A DNA stretch of 64,000 nucleotides. Source: B10-G9 sp964627755. GTDB lineage: Bacteria; Chloroflexota; Anaerolineae; Anaerolineales; UBA11858. The notes under the pieces are model-generated. The model was not told the DNA's origin. It ran no database searches and saw only the letters and a list, made by a program, of their open reading frames with translations. The translations under genes and the position numbers were made by a program. Location: assembly GCA_964627755.1 (NCBI GenBank), contig CAZVIH010000076.1:41400-105399 (forward strand), read 5' to 3'. This document shows, in pieces, positions 33,623 to 42,118 of this stretch; the stretch's first letter is position 1, and each line of letters opens with the position of its first letter.

Positions 33623-34945
33623 TTGAGAAAAATTCAAGTTGATGCTCTTGTCGTTGGCGGCGGCATCGCCGGGATGCAAACTGCTCTTGATCTCGCGGAC
33701 CAGGGCTACCAGGTCGCACTGGTAGAAAAGGAAGCCAGTATTGGCGGCAAAATGATTGCCCTCAGTAAAGTTTTCCCAACCCTGGACTGCTGCAGCTGCA
33801 TCACAACTCCCAAGATGTCTGCCGTAGCGCATCATTCCAATATTCAATTACTTACCTATCACGAGGTTCAAACTCTCAATAAGACAGATGCCGGATTCAG
33901 TGCTGAGGTGTTGAAAAAACCCCGCTATGTCAATGAAGATGACTGCACCGGCTGCCGGCAGTGTGAATACGCCTGCCCTATCAACCTGCCAAGCGCCTTT
34001 GATCTTGACTATGGCGCAACCAAAGCTGTCCGGGTCCCATTTTCCACCGCCGTACCACAGTATGCAGTCCTGGACATCGAAAATTGCATCCTGTGCGGAA
34101 AATGTGAAAAAGCCTGTCCGGTGAATTGCATTGATTTCACCCAGCAGCCGGAAACGATTGAGATCCAGGCCAAGGCAGTCATCCTGGCAACCGGCTTTGA
34201 GACTACATCAACACAGGCCAAGAAGGAATACGGCGCAGATAAAAATCGGAATGTCATCAATGCCATGTTCATGGAACGCCTGCTGGCGCCCACCGGGCCC
34301 TATGGTCGAGTGATTCGCCCCGGTGATGGTAAAGAGCCGGATTCGATTGCTTATGTTCAGTGCGCGGGATCAAGGGACGCCACCTTAGGTGTGGAGTACT
34401 GCTCCCGGGTTTGCTGTATGTACGCAATCAAACAGGCCATGCTCCTGGCGGGTTCTCTCCCTATGGCAGATATCACCATTTATTACATGGATATCCGCAC
34501 CTTCGGCAAAGGATATGAACAATTCTTCCAAAATGCCAAGGCAATGGGCATTGAATTTGTGAAAGGCAAAGTCGCTTCAATAAAGCAGGACGAAAATCAG
34601 AACCCGGTGCTCCGGGTAGAACTGATCGATGATGGTTCACGGGTCGAAGAAATTACCCATGATTTAGTTGTGCTCTCAGTTGGATTGCTGCCCCAGTATG
34701 ATCCGGAAGCGATTTTCAATGTATCCCCGGGAGATGATGGTTTTATTGATATTCCCAAGATTAATACCTCTCCCTGCCTGACAAAACGCCAGGGTATATT
34801 TGTCGCTGGCACATCTGGCGGCCCAATGGATATCGTAGACAGTATCATCATGTCTGGATCAGCGGCAGCAGAAGCAGCGGCTTATATCGAGTCTCAAAAA
34901 GAATCCCTGACACTGAGTAAAGAAAGTGAGGATGTCTATGCCTAA
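33623..34945 (+). CDS. HdrA-like flavoprotein 1 (QmoA-like)
   Basis: Flavoprotein of 440 residues in the HdrA/QmoA group. FAD-binding GGGIAGMQTALDLADQG opens the chain, followed by the HdrA-typical GGKMIALSKVFPTLDCCSC. An inserted ferredoxin domain at about residues 100-170 has both clusters complete (CTGCRQCEYACP and CILCGKCEKACP), and the HdrA core ends in VAGTSGGPMDIVDSI. It lacks the N- and C-terminal extensions of full HdrA. The start is a TTG with AGGAG 8-9 nt before it. It probably pairs with the next gene product in a Qmo- or Hdr-like electron-transfer complex at the membrane. Confidence 0.8.
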   Translation: MRKIQVDALVVGGGIAGMQTALDLADQGYQVALVEKEASIGGKMIALSKVFPTLDCCSCITTPKMSAVAHHSNIQLLTYHEVQTLNKTDAGFSAEVLKKPRYVNEDDCTGCRQCEYACPINLPSAFDLDYGATKAVRVPFSTAVPQYAVLDIENCILCGKCEKACPVNCIDFTQQPETIEIQAKAVILATGFETTSTQAKKEYGADKNRNVINAMFMERLLAPTGPYGRVIRPGDGKEPDSIAYVQCAGSRDATLGVEYCSRVCCMYAIKQAMLLAGSLPMADITIYYMDIRTFGKGYEQFFQNAKAMGIEFVKGKVASIKQDENQNPVLRVELIDDGSRVEEITHDLVVLSVGLLPQYDPEAIFNVSPGDDGFIDIPKINTSPCLTKRQGIFVAGTSGGPMDIVDSIIMSGSAAAEAAAYIESQKESLTLSKESEDVYA

Positions 34946-36962
34946 CAAAGATAATGAAGAAATCAGGATTGGCGTATACACCTGTTATTGCGGGGGAAAT
35001 ATCAGCGATGTCGTCAATTGTGAGCTGGTTTCAAAGAAATTAGCCGAATTGCCCAACGTGGTTGTCTCAAGAACCAATATGGCTATGTGTTCTGATGTAG
35101 GCCAGTCACTGATCGAAGAGGATATCAAAGAAAATGGAGTCAATCGAGTGGTGATTGGCGCCTGCGCTCCCTCCCTTCACGAACAGACCTTCCGCGGCAC
35201 TGTTGCCAGGGCTGGATTGAACCCATACTTGTATTATCATGTTGGAATTCGGGAACAGGACAGCTGGGTGCATAGAAGTGACTGTGAAGGTGCAACAGCA
35301 AAGGCAATCCGCTTGATGGCCTCCGGTTTGGCTAAAGCCAGATTGCTTGATCCCCTGGCCCCAATTCAGCTGACCGCAGAAAAACACGCCCTGGTTATTG
35401 GTGGCGGAATCGCGGGTTTAAAGGCAGCCTATGATATCGCCCGTAGAGGACTGCGGGTTACATTAATCGAAAAAACCCCTTTCCTGGGAGGCAGGGTTGC
35501 CCAACTGGACACTCTCTTCCCTACCAATGAAAATGCAAAAGACACTTTACATGACCTGATCAACAAGGTTGCATCCCATCCCAATATCGTTATCTACACT
35601 CAAGCCCAGGTCAAAGGTGTAACAGGATATGTAGGCGACTACCAGATCCAGATCCAACAAGAATCCCGGGGAGTGGATGATACGAATGCTGAAAAGATCA
35701 TGGCAGCCTGCGAGCAGACAGTCCCAGACGAGTTCAATTACGGATTAACCAGCCGTAAAGTAGTTTACCAGGCCTATCCGGGTTGTTTTCCCCATACTCC
35801 AGCAGTGGACTGGGAGAATTATGATGGAAAACCAATCAAGGTAAATGGGGAGGATATCATCCTCAAGAATGATCCAGTATCCATTCCCCTTCATGTTGGA
35901 GCGATTGTTGTCGCAACCGGGTTTGATCCCTATCAACCCCGGCAGGGAGAATTCGGATTTGGTGAAATCCCTGAAGTTGTCACCCTCCCGACTCTTATTC
36001 GCCATTTATACTTGATGGAAGATGGTCAAGAGTTTGTCTGGAACGGTCACCCCGTGCGTGATATTGCCATGGTGCATTGTGTGGGAAGCCGGGAAATTGA
36101 TGGTGTTCATGAACCCCAGGAAGATGGAAAAGTGAACAATTACTGCTCCCGGGTTTGCTGTACTGCCAATTTACATATGGCGAATACCCTCAATGAACGT
36201 TTTCCCGGACTGAATATTTATAATCTTTACGAAGATATTCGGACTTACGGACGCGGCCATGAACAATATTATATGGACGCACTGGATCAAATGGTCCGTT
36301 TCCTCCGTTTCCATGGAGATGACCGACCGACAGTTAAAAAAGCCCAGGCAGGCGACACTCACCCGGTGCTGGTCGAGATTCGCGATCATCTGACCAAAGG
36401 TCAGGAGCTGGAAATCGCTGTGGATCTGGTTGTTCTGGCAGTTGGCTTTATGCCCAGGGATATTGATGACCTTGTAAAGATGCTCAAAATCTCCCGCGGA
36501 AACGACCGCTTCCTGGCAGAAATTCACCCCAAACTCCGGCCAGTCGAAACAGCTGTACCGGGAGTGATCCTGGCAGGATCTTCTCAGAGCCCCATGAACG
36601 TGCAGGAAAGCTGTTCCGCGGCATCAGCAGCGGCAGCAAAAGTATCTGCGCTGCTAAGTTCGGGCCAGGTGGAACTGGAACCTTTTGTTGCCCAGGTCGA
36701 TCTGGAAAAATGCACTGGGACGGGAGAATGTGTGACGGTCTGCCTCTATGAAGGTGCCGTCACTCTCAAGGATGTAGAAGTGAACGGACAAATCCTCAAA
36801 CGTGCAGTGGTATCCCCTGCAAACTGTACCGGTTGTGGATGCTGTGTCAGCGCCTGTCCCAACCAGGCCATCGAAGTCCAGGGTTGGACCATCCCGCAGT
36901 ACGACGCTATGCTGGACGCACTTGCCATGGATCTAGATGAAATGATGGAGGTAGCAAAATGA
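34938..36962 (+). CDS. HdrA-like flavoprotein 2 (QmoB-like)
   Basis: Flavoprotein of 674 residues with full HdrA layout: N-terminal domain with TCYCGGN, FAD domain (VIGGGIAGLKAAYDIARRG near residue 155), and C-terminal two-cluster ferredoxin. The inserted ferredoxin domain, intact in its partner, has lost all cluster cysteines although the surrounding VPDEFNYGL..RKVVY is still recognisable. In the C-terminal ferredoxin the first motif reads CTGTGEC..VC, with Thr in place of one Cys; the second, CTGCGCC..AC, is complete. I chose the ATG at 34938, with GAGG 6 nt upstream, overlapping the previous gene by 8 bp. Confidence 0.8.
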   Translation: MPNKDNEEIRIGVYTCYCGGNISDVVNCELVSKKLAELPNVVVSRTNMAMCSDVGQSLIEEDIKENGVNRVVIGACAPSLHEQTFRGTVARAGLNPYLYYHVGIREQDSWVHRSDCEGATAKAIRLMASGLAKARLLDPLAPIQLTAEKHALVIGGGIAGLKAAYDIARRGLRVTLIEKTPFLGGRVAQLDTLFPTNENAKDTLHDLINKVASHPNIVIYTQAQVKGVTGYVGDYQIQIQQESRGVDDTNAEKIMAACEQTVPDEFNYGLTSRKVVYQAYPGCFPHTPAVDWENYDGKPIKVNGEDIILKNDPVSIPLHVGAIVVATGFDPYQPRQGEFGFGEIPEVVTLPTLIRHLYLMEDGQEFVWNGHPVRDIAMVHCVGSREIDGVHEPQEDGKVNNYCSRVCCTANLHMANTLNERFPGLNIYNLYEDIRTYGRGHEQYYMDALDQMVRFLRFHGDDRPTVKKAQAGDTHPVLVEIRDHLTKGQELEIAVDLVVLAVGFMPRDIDDLVKMLKISRGNDRFLAEIHPKLRPVETAVPGVILAGSSQSPMNVQESCSAASAAAAKVSALLSSGQVELEPFVAQVDLEKCTGTGECVTVCLYEGAVTLKDVEVNGQILKRAVVSPANCTGCGCCVSACPNQAIEVQGWTIPQYDAMLDALAMDLDEMMEVAK

Positions 36963-37249
36963 GCGGTAAAGAAGATCTAAAAAACAAGGCTCAAATATTG
37001 AAAGATCTGCGCGTCGTACACCAAGAATCTGTAGATCGGACACAAGCGCTCTTAAAAGAACAGGGCAAAATTGAGCGAGAGATCCTTAAAATCATCAAGG
37101 ATGAATCAATGACCATTCCCGCCATTGCCTCTCAGATCGAGCTGCCAACCCATCGTGTATTATGGTTCGTTACAGCTTTGAAGAAATACGACCTGATCCG
37201 GGAAGACGGCATGGATGGTGAATATGTCCTGTACAGGAAAGAGGAGTAA
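36959..37249 (+). CDS. Small winged-helix protein inside the Qmo-like operon
   Basis: Protein of 96 residues: a charged helical N-terminus (about 1-40, possibly coiled-coil) and a MarR-like winged helix (SMTIPAIASQIELPTHRVL, then a wing with DGEYVLY). It overlaps the flavoprotein gene by 4 bp and precedes the QmoC-like gene by 4 bp, so it is made with the complex. It could be a regulator, but its position in the middle of the complex genes also allows a structural role. No family name assigned. Confidence 0.6.
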   Translation: MSGKEDLKNKAQILKDLRVVHQESVDRTQALLKEQGKIEREILKIIKDESMTIPAIASQIELPTHRVLWFVTALKKYDLIREDGMDGEYVLYRKEE

Positions 37250-37253
37250 CAAT

Positions 37254-38429
37254 ATGGCCACTAGAGTGGATCCAAGTTTAATGTATGAATTGAAAGATTT
37301 CGGCGCTGCCGAAATTGAAAAATGTTACAACTGCGGGAACTGCACCGCAATCTGCCCCTTAACAAGTACAGACCATCCCTTCCCAAGAGATATGATCCGT
37401 ATGGTCCAGCTCGGATTGGAAGATAATCTTTTGGAGAGCCTTGATCCTTGGCTGTGTTATTACTGTGGAGACTGCTCCTTGACCTGTCCAAAAGAAGCCG
37501 AACCCGGTGAAACTATGATGGCTGTCCGCCGCTGGTTAACCGCACAATATGACTGGACCGGACTGGCTGGTAAGTTCTATACCTCAAAACTCTGGGAGTT
37601 CGGCGCAATGATCCTGACAGCCTTATTTATCATCTTCCTGGCTGTAATCCTGCATGGCCCGATCGTGACCAGTTCAGTGGAGCTGAATACTTTTGCTCCT
37701 GTAAAACTTATGCACACTGCAGACTGGATCATGGCTGCAGGGTTGGTTTTCTTCATTGGAACCAATATCCTACGTATGCATCATTTTGTGATCACAAAAG
37801 GGACTCCTGTAAAAGTGCCCCTGACTGTTTACATCACTGAAGCCTGGTATTTCATCCTGCATTTGTTTACTCAGAAGAAATGGAGCGAATGCGCCCAGGA
37901 CGAAGAGGATCAGAAAGAAAAAAACTTCAAACGACTGCCATGGATCAATCATCTGCTGATGGCCAGCGGATACGGTTTGATGCTGGTTCTGGTGATATTT
38001 TTCCTACCCTGGTTACAGACTGACGAGATCTATCCGATAACAAATCCCCAGCGCTGGTTGGGATATTACGCAACCGCAGTTCTGCTGTATGGCGCGGGTT
38101 CTGTGATCTACAGCCGGATCAAACAAGGGAGACCTATTCATAAATTCTCCCACGCCAGCGACTGGATTTTCCCTGTATTACTGTTTTTTGTGAGTCTGAC
38201 AGGTATCCTCCAGCACACCTTCCGGTATCTGGGTTTACCTCTGGCGACCTACTATACCTATGTCATTCACCTGGCCGCCGCCTTCCCGATGTTGGTCCTG
38301 GAGGTGCCATTTGGAAAGTGGGCTCACCTCTATTACCGCCCTCTGGCAATATATTTCCAGCAAGTAAGATTAAAAGCTGTTGAAATCAGCAAACGGCCCA
38401 AAGAGGAAATGGTCCCGGCGGGTCAATAA
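37254..38429 (+). CDS. QmoC-like HdrC/cytochrome b fusion
   Basis: Membrane subunit of 391 residues. The N-terminal HdrC-like part carries two [4Fe-4S] motifs, CYNCGNCTAICP and CYYCGDCSLTCP (about residues 24-80). The C-terminal part has about six transmembrane helices with paired histidines (LMHTADW, RMHHFV, HKFSHASDW, VIHLAAAFP) for b hemes. This is the QmoC design, linking HdrA-like flavoproteins to menaquinone. Known Qmo complexes work with APS reductase; none is in this window. GAGGAG Shine-Dalgarno. Confidence 0.82.
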   Translation: MATRVDPSLMYELKDFGAAEIEKCYNCGNCTAICPLTSTDHPFPRDMIRMVQLGLEDNLLESLDPWLCYYCGDCSLTCPKEAEPGETMMAVRRWLTAQYDWTGLAGKFYTSKLWEFGAMILTALFIIFLAVILHGPIVTSSVELNTFAPVKLMHTADWIMAAGLVFFIGTNILRMHHFVITKGTPVKVPLTVYITEAWYFILHLFTQKKWSECAQDEEDQKEKNFKRLPWINHLLMASGYGLMLVLVIFFLPWLQTDEIYPITNPQRWLGYYATAVLLYGAGSVIYSRIKQGRPIHKFSHASDWIFPVLLFFVSLTGILQHTFRYLGLPLATYYTYVIHLAAAFPMLVLEVPFGKWAHLYYRPLAIYFQQVRLKAVEISKRPKEEMVPAGQ

Positions 38430-38546
38430 AGCAGCACAGTCGTGAGCAATGCAGAAAAAAGGAGTGTAACGAGTTAAAAATTCAAATAAAAAATATGCCA
38501 AGTTTTAAAATATCTATCAATCAAACATTCAATAAGGAGAAAGAAA

Positions 38547-38906
38547 ATGGCTAAAATGGCAATTACCTGTAATGGAGACGGTCCAGTCAATATCATGCCC
38601 ACCCTGATCATGGCTTCTTCCGGTTTGGCGCTTGACAATGAAGTAGTGATTTTCGTCTGTCCTGCCGGCGCCCGCTGGATGTTAAAAGGCGAACTGGAAA
38701 CCCTGGGAACCCCCAAGGGCCTTCCCAATCCTGTTGAGCTCTTCAACACCATTATGGACCTCGGCGGCGAAGTGATCCTGTGCGAGCTGGCACTGGAAAA
38801 CAAGGGCGTAGACCCCAAGGATCTGCGTGATGACAGGATCAAGATCACCAAAGCCCCACCCTTCCTGATGCAGATCGAGGATGCTACCATCACCTTCAGT
38901 TTCTAA
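38547..38906 (+). CDS. DsrE-family sulfur-trafficking protein
   Basis: Protein of 119 residues with the DsrE/DsrF-like fold pattern: a leading strand MAITCNGDG, LALDNEVVIFVCPAG, and a conserved cysteine in EVILCELALENKGV at the position of the DsrE2 catalytic Cys. Such proteins take sulfane sulfur from or give it to TusA. It lies 117 bp after the QmoC-like gene, has its own AAGGAG, and is followed by a terminator, closing the operon that opens with arsR and tusA. Confidence 0.78.
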   Translation: MAKMAITCNGDGPVNIMPTLIMASSGLALDNEVVIFVCPAGARWMLKGELETLGTPKGLPNPVELFNTIMDLGGEVILCELALENKGVDPKDLRDDRIKITKAPPFLMQIEDATITFSF

Positions 38907-38931
38907 GTAAGTGTGAAGAAATCTTAAAAAT

Positions 38932-38972
38932 AAAGGGACGAAATCCTTAAAACCGATCTCGTCCCTTTTTTT
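38932..38972 (+). terminator. Terminator of unit 1
   Basis: AAAGGGACGA (38932-38941) pairs with TCGTCCCTTT (38959-38968) and is followed by a T-run to 38972. Confidence 0.85.
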
Positions 38973-38991
38973 ATCTATTAACACAGCTCCA

Positions 38992-39945
38992 TTACAAATC
39001 TCGGATGGTATAGTTCAAATCTCCCCTGCTGGCCATTTCAATCAGATCTCGATTTGTTGGATCATGGATGAATCCCCAGAATGCATCCGCCGGCCGGTGG
39101 GATACTTTTAACCTTTTCCGGACCATATATATTGTCCGTATCAGGTTTATACCCTCTACAGGAATTGCAACTACATCGCCGCGTTCTAGTGCGCAGGCAG
39201 CAGCCAACTTCGAGACAAATGAGATCCCATAACCAGCTGCCACTGTGCGGACAATAGCTTCAGCGTTACCAACCTCCATAAAGTTTTTCAGGTCATCCAG
39301 ACTGATATCATGGCTGGCCAATTCAGACAGGACAATTTTCCTTGTACCCGAAGTTTCCTCCCGCATGATGATCGATTCTCCCAGCAAATCTTCCGGTTGG
39401 ATCTTTTCCTGTGACACAAAAGGATGGTCTCTGGGCACGATCACTGTGATCAAATCATCGAAGAATTCCTGCAGTTCAATTTCCTTTCCCGGGATTTCAT
39501 AACTGACCACCCCCAGATTAGCATCTCCCTCCAATAAATTCAAAGCTACAGAGGTCGGAGTGCAACGCAGCAATTTGGTTCGGACATTGGGGTGCCTGAT
39601 CGAAAATCGGGCTGCCAAGTGGGGAAGTACGTATTTTCCAGCTGTTGTGCTGCAGGCTATCTGGAGATTTCCAGCCATTCCTTCCTTGAGGGATTCCATC
39701 ATTTCCTGCATCTCAATGGAGTCCTTTAATACCCGCCTGGCCCAGGGAACCAGCAATCTGCCAGCATCAGTAAGTTTAATAGTGCCAGCCTGGCGATTAA
39801 ATAAGGTCACACCCAGCTCTTTTTCCAGGGTTTTTATATGATGGCTGACTGTGGGCTGAGATAAATGAAGGATTCTGGCTGCTTCTGAAAAATTGAGGTT
39901 CTGAGCGGCGTGTAAAAAAGTTTCGATCCGAAGAAGATCTACCAT
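38992..39945 (-). CDS. LysR-family regulator 1
   Basis: Regulator of 317 residues with the N-terminal helix-turn-helix (LRIETFLHAAQNLNFSEAAR, LSQPTVSHHIKTLEKELG) and a C-terminal inducer-binding domain. Its overall form recalls CysB/CbbR-like members that respond to sulfur or carbon intermediates, which I cannot confirm. I set the start at the ATG at 39945, preceded by AAGGAT. It diverges from the octaheme cytochrome operon and may control it or unit 1. Confidence 0.88.
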   Translation of the reverse strand: MVDLLRIETFLHAAQNLNFSEAARILHLSQPTVSHHIKTLEKELGVTLFNRQAGTIKLTDAGRLLVPWARRVLKDSIEMQEMMESLKEGMAGNLQIACSTTAGKYVLPHLAARFSIRHPNVRTKLLRCTPTSVALNLLEGDANLGVVSYEIPGKEIELQEFFDDLITVIVPRDHPFVSQEKIQPEDLLGESIIMREETSGTRKIVLSELASHDISLDDLKNFMEVGNAEAIVRTVAAGYGISFVSKLAAACALERGDVVAIPVEGINLIRTIYMVRKRLKVSHRPADAFWGFIHDPTNRDLIEMASRGDLNYTIRDL

Positions 39946-40263
39946 TTTTATCCTTGTAAAGTTACAGTCTAAAATAATCTTACCATACCTCATTTTAATC
40001 TTATCCAGACTACTTCTTATAAACAAACAGGCTCCCAGGAATCTGGAAACCTGTTTTTGATTTTTCAGTCTTAATATAACTTAACCATAAGACGATTCAG
40101 CACTTCTATACACTTTTGATTACGTTTTCTTATTGTTCTTTCTTATCTATCTTATAACTAAAAGCTATTTAACGGGTGGGTTATTTATAACAAATGCTGA
40201 TGAATTTGTGCTAACATTCACAAGTAAGAAGAGGATATTACCTTTTAAGAGAGGTTTTTTGAT
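39946..40263. other. Divergent regulatory region, unit 2
   Basis: Divergent spacer of 318 bases between lysR 1 and the octaheme cytochrome gene. It is AT-rich and contains a Crp-type dyad (40207-40222). No gene seen; I could not pick out a LysR box with confidence. Confidence 0.5.
40207..40222 (+). promoter_or_regulatory. Crp-type dyad, unit 2
   Basis: TGTGC, 6 bp, TCACA, extended to TTGTG...CACAA (40206-40223). The centre (40214.5) is 29.5 bp upstream of a weak -10 (TTTAAG at 40244-40249). Same geometry as in units 1 and 3. Confidence 0.5.
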
Positions 40264-41286
40264 ATGAAAATAAAAAGAATCGCCCCCGCCCTATTAACCG
40301 GTCTGATTGTTGGTTTATTGGCTATGACCTTGTTTACTGGCATGGTTTCAGCAGCCCCAAATACTCAAGGAGAAGATCCGCCTGAGAAGATATTGACTGA
40401 CAATGATTGCGTTAAATGTCACCGGAATGTCGCTGATGATTGGTCCCATAGTCCGCATGCTCACGCTTATGATGATCCGGCTTTCCAGGAACAATGGATC
40501 GGTCTGGGCACTCCGGATACATGTCTTGCTTGCCATACCACCAATTTCATGTCAACCACTGGTGAATATGAAACCGAGGGTGTTTCCTGCCAGTCCTGCC
40601 ATGGTGCTGTCACAGAAAATCATCCCGACCAGGTGGTTCCCACAATTGTCGATTCTTATTACTGCGGCTCCTGCCATACTACAACTTTGAGCGAATGGCG
40701 CAGCACAGGACATGCCTCAAGTGACGTAGACTGCATGGACTGCCATAATCCTCACAGCCAACAACCGCTCTTTAATGATCATGATGATCTCTGCATTAAT
40801 TGTCACAAAGACAGCATGGGAGATTATCTAAACGATCTCCATGTTCAAGAAGATATTGGCTGCGTGGATTGCCATGCGCTGGTACTCCCCCCTGATGTCG
40901 TCCCAGAAGACGGTATCGTCCCAACTGGACATGGGTTCACTATCTCAGCTGAGACCTGCGTTGCCTGTCATACAGATTCCCTGCACGCTGGGTTTACATT
41001 GCCCGGTTACGAAAACGGCGCAGCTAATAATGAACCTTTCCACACCAGCACTGAAGAACACGGGAGTACTGAAGGTGCTCAGCCGTTGACAGATACCACT
41101 CAGTCAAACGATCTAACAGATACTCAACGCATCCAAACCCTTGAGACTGCTCTTGCCAGCAGTCGGGTGAGCAATTTGTTCCAAGGCGCTGTGATCGGCC
41201 TGGTCCTGGGTGGAAGCACTGCCTGGTTCGTGGGTCAGAATCTTCGCGGCCGGTCAGATGAGGAGGAAGAGGAAAATGATCTCTAA
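40264..41286 (+). CDS. Octaheme cytochrome c, membrane-anchored
   Basis: Extracytoplasmic cytochrome of 340 residues with eight CxxCH heme sites (CVKCH, CLACH, CQSCH, CGSCH, CMDCH, CINCH, CVDCH, CVACH) between about residues 48 and 243. An N-terminal hydrophobic segment (about 8-30) acts as signal, and a C-terminal transmembrane helix (GAVIGLVLGGSTAWFVG) anchors it. It overlaps the ferredoxin gene by 11 bp and precedes an NrfD-type gene: a c-heme, Fe-S and NrfD module like DsrJ-O-P, Hmc or alternative complex III parts, without a molybdopterin subunit. Confidence 0.88.
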   Translation: MKIKRIAPALLTGLIVGLLAMTLFTGMVSAAPNTQGEDPPEKILTDNDCVKCHRNVADDWSHSPHAHAYDDPAFQEQWIGLGTPDTCLACHTTNFMSTTGEYETEGVSCQSCHGAVTENHPDQVVPTIVDSYYCGSCHTTTLSEWRSTGHASSDVDCMDCHNPHSQQPLFNDHDDLCINCHKDSMGDYLNDLHVQEDIGCVDCHALVLPPDVVPEDGIVPTGHGFTISAETCVACHTDSLHAGFTLPGYENGAANNEPFHTSTEEHGSTEGAQPLTDTTQSNDLTDTQRIQTLETALASSRVSNLFQGAVIGLVLGGSTAWFVGQNLRGRSDEEEEENDL

Positions 41287-42118
41287 AAAGGGATCCGCCA
41301 AAAAAACTAATAAAAAGAAAGCCCTGGTAACCCGGAAGGAATTTCTACAGATCGCTGGGTCAACAGGAGCAGCTGCTCTAGTCACCCAGCTGATCACGAC
41401 GGGACCACTGTCCCCTGACGCAATCCAGGGGATTGGCGAAAGAACCCATGGGGAAGAAGGGAATTCCGAACATAACTGGTGTATGGCAATTGACCTCAGC
41501 AAATGTATTGGGTGCCAATATTGTATTTGGGCCTGCCAGGCAACTAACGATGTTCCAGATGACAATATGCGCTGGAACGTGGGCTACCCCGAACAGACCG
41601 AGAACGGAACAGAGTTCTTTATGACCAGGCCCTGCCTGCATTGTGAAGAAGCTCCTTGTGTAAAAGTCTGTCCGGTAGGTGCAACCTGGAAGCGAAAAGA
41701 CGGCATAGTCACCATGGATTACAAAAGGTGTATCGGCTGCCGCTACTGCGAGGTTGCATGTCCTTATGATGTCAGGCGATTTAACTGGGATGTTTCCGAA
41801 AAGGAAAATCCTTATCATCCTACCTGGGGATCGCCTGAAGTTGAGCGCCGTTCCCGGGGAGTTGTTGAAAAATGCACTTTCTGCAGCCACCGAATTGATC
41901 GCGGATTGGCTCAAGGGCTAACACCGGGAATCGATCGTGAAGCCACACCAGCCTGCGTGAATATTTGCCCAGTGAATGCCCGAATCTTTGGTGATCATAA
42001 TGATCCCGAAAGCCCAGTATCCATTTTCGTAAAGAATAATGAGACCTTCCGCCTGAGGGAGGATTTTGGCACTAAACCCAAAATTCATTATGTGCGCCCT
42101 GAAAAGGAGGAAGTTTAG
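41276..42118 (+). CDS. Four-cluster ferredoxin subunit (DsrO/HybA-like)
   Basis: Iron-sulfur protein of 280 residues. It has the four cysteine groups of the DmsB/NrfC/HybA family: CIGCQYCIWAC, CLHCEEAPCVKVC, CIGCRYCEVAC, and CTFCSHR with CVNICP. The N-terminus TRKEFLQIAGSTGAAALV looks like a degenerate twin-arginine signal (Arg-Lys rather than Arg-Arg), so it is probably outside the cytoplasm with the cytochrome. The ATG at 41276 follows GAGGAAGAGG. It links the octaheme cytochrome to the NrfD subunit. Confidence 0.88.
   Translation: MISKKGSAKKTNKKKALVTRKEFLQIAGSTGAAALVTQLITTGPLSPDAIQGIGERTHGEEGNSEHNWCMAIDLSKCIGCQYCIWACQATNDVPDDNMRWNVGYPEQTENGTEFFMTRPCLHCEEAPCVKVCPVGATWKRKDGIVTMDYKRCIGCRYCEVACPYDVRRFNWDVSEKENPYHPTWGSPEVERRSRGVVEKCTFCSHRIDRGLAQGLTPGIDREATPACVNICPVNARIFGDHNDPESPVSIFVKNNETFRLREDFGTKPKIHYVRPEKEEV

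Noticed and set aside
32777..38906. Operon as the sHdr-lipoate sulfur oxidation system
   Set aside because: HdrB-type CCG proteins, HdrC2/B2 and lipoate-binding protein genes are missing; the membrane subunit is QmoC-like.
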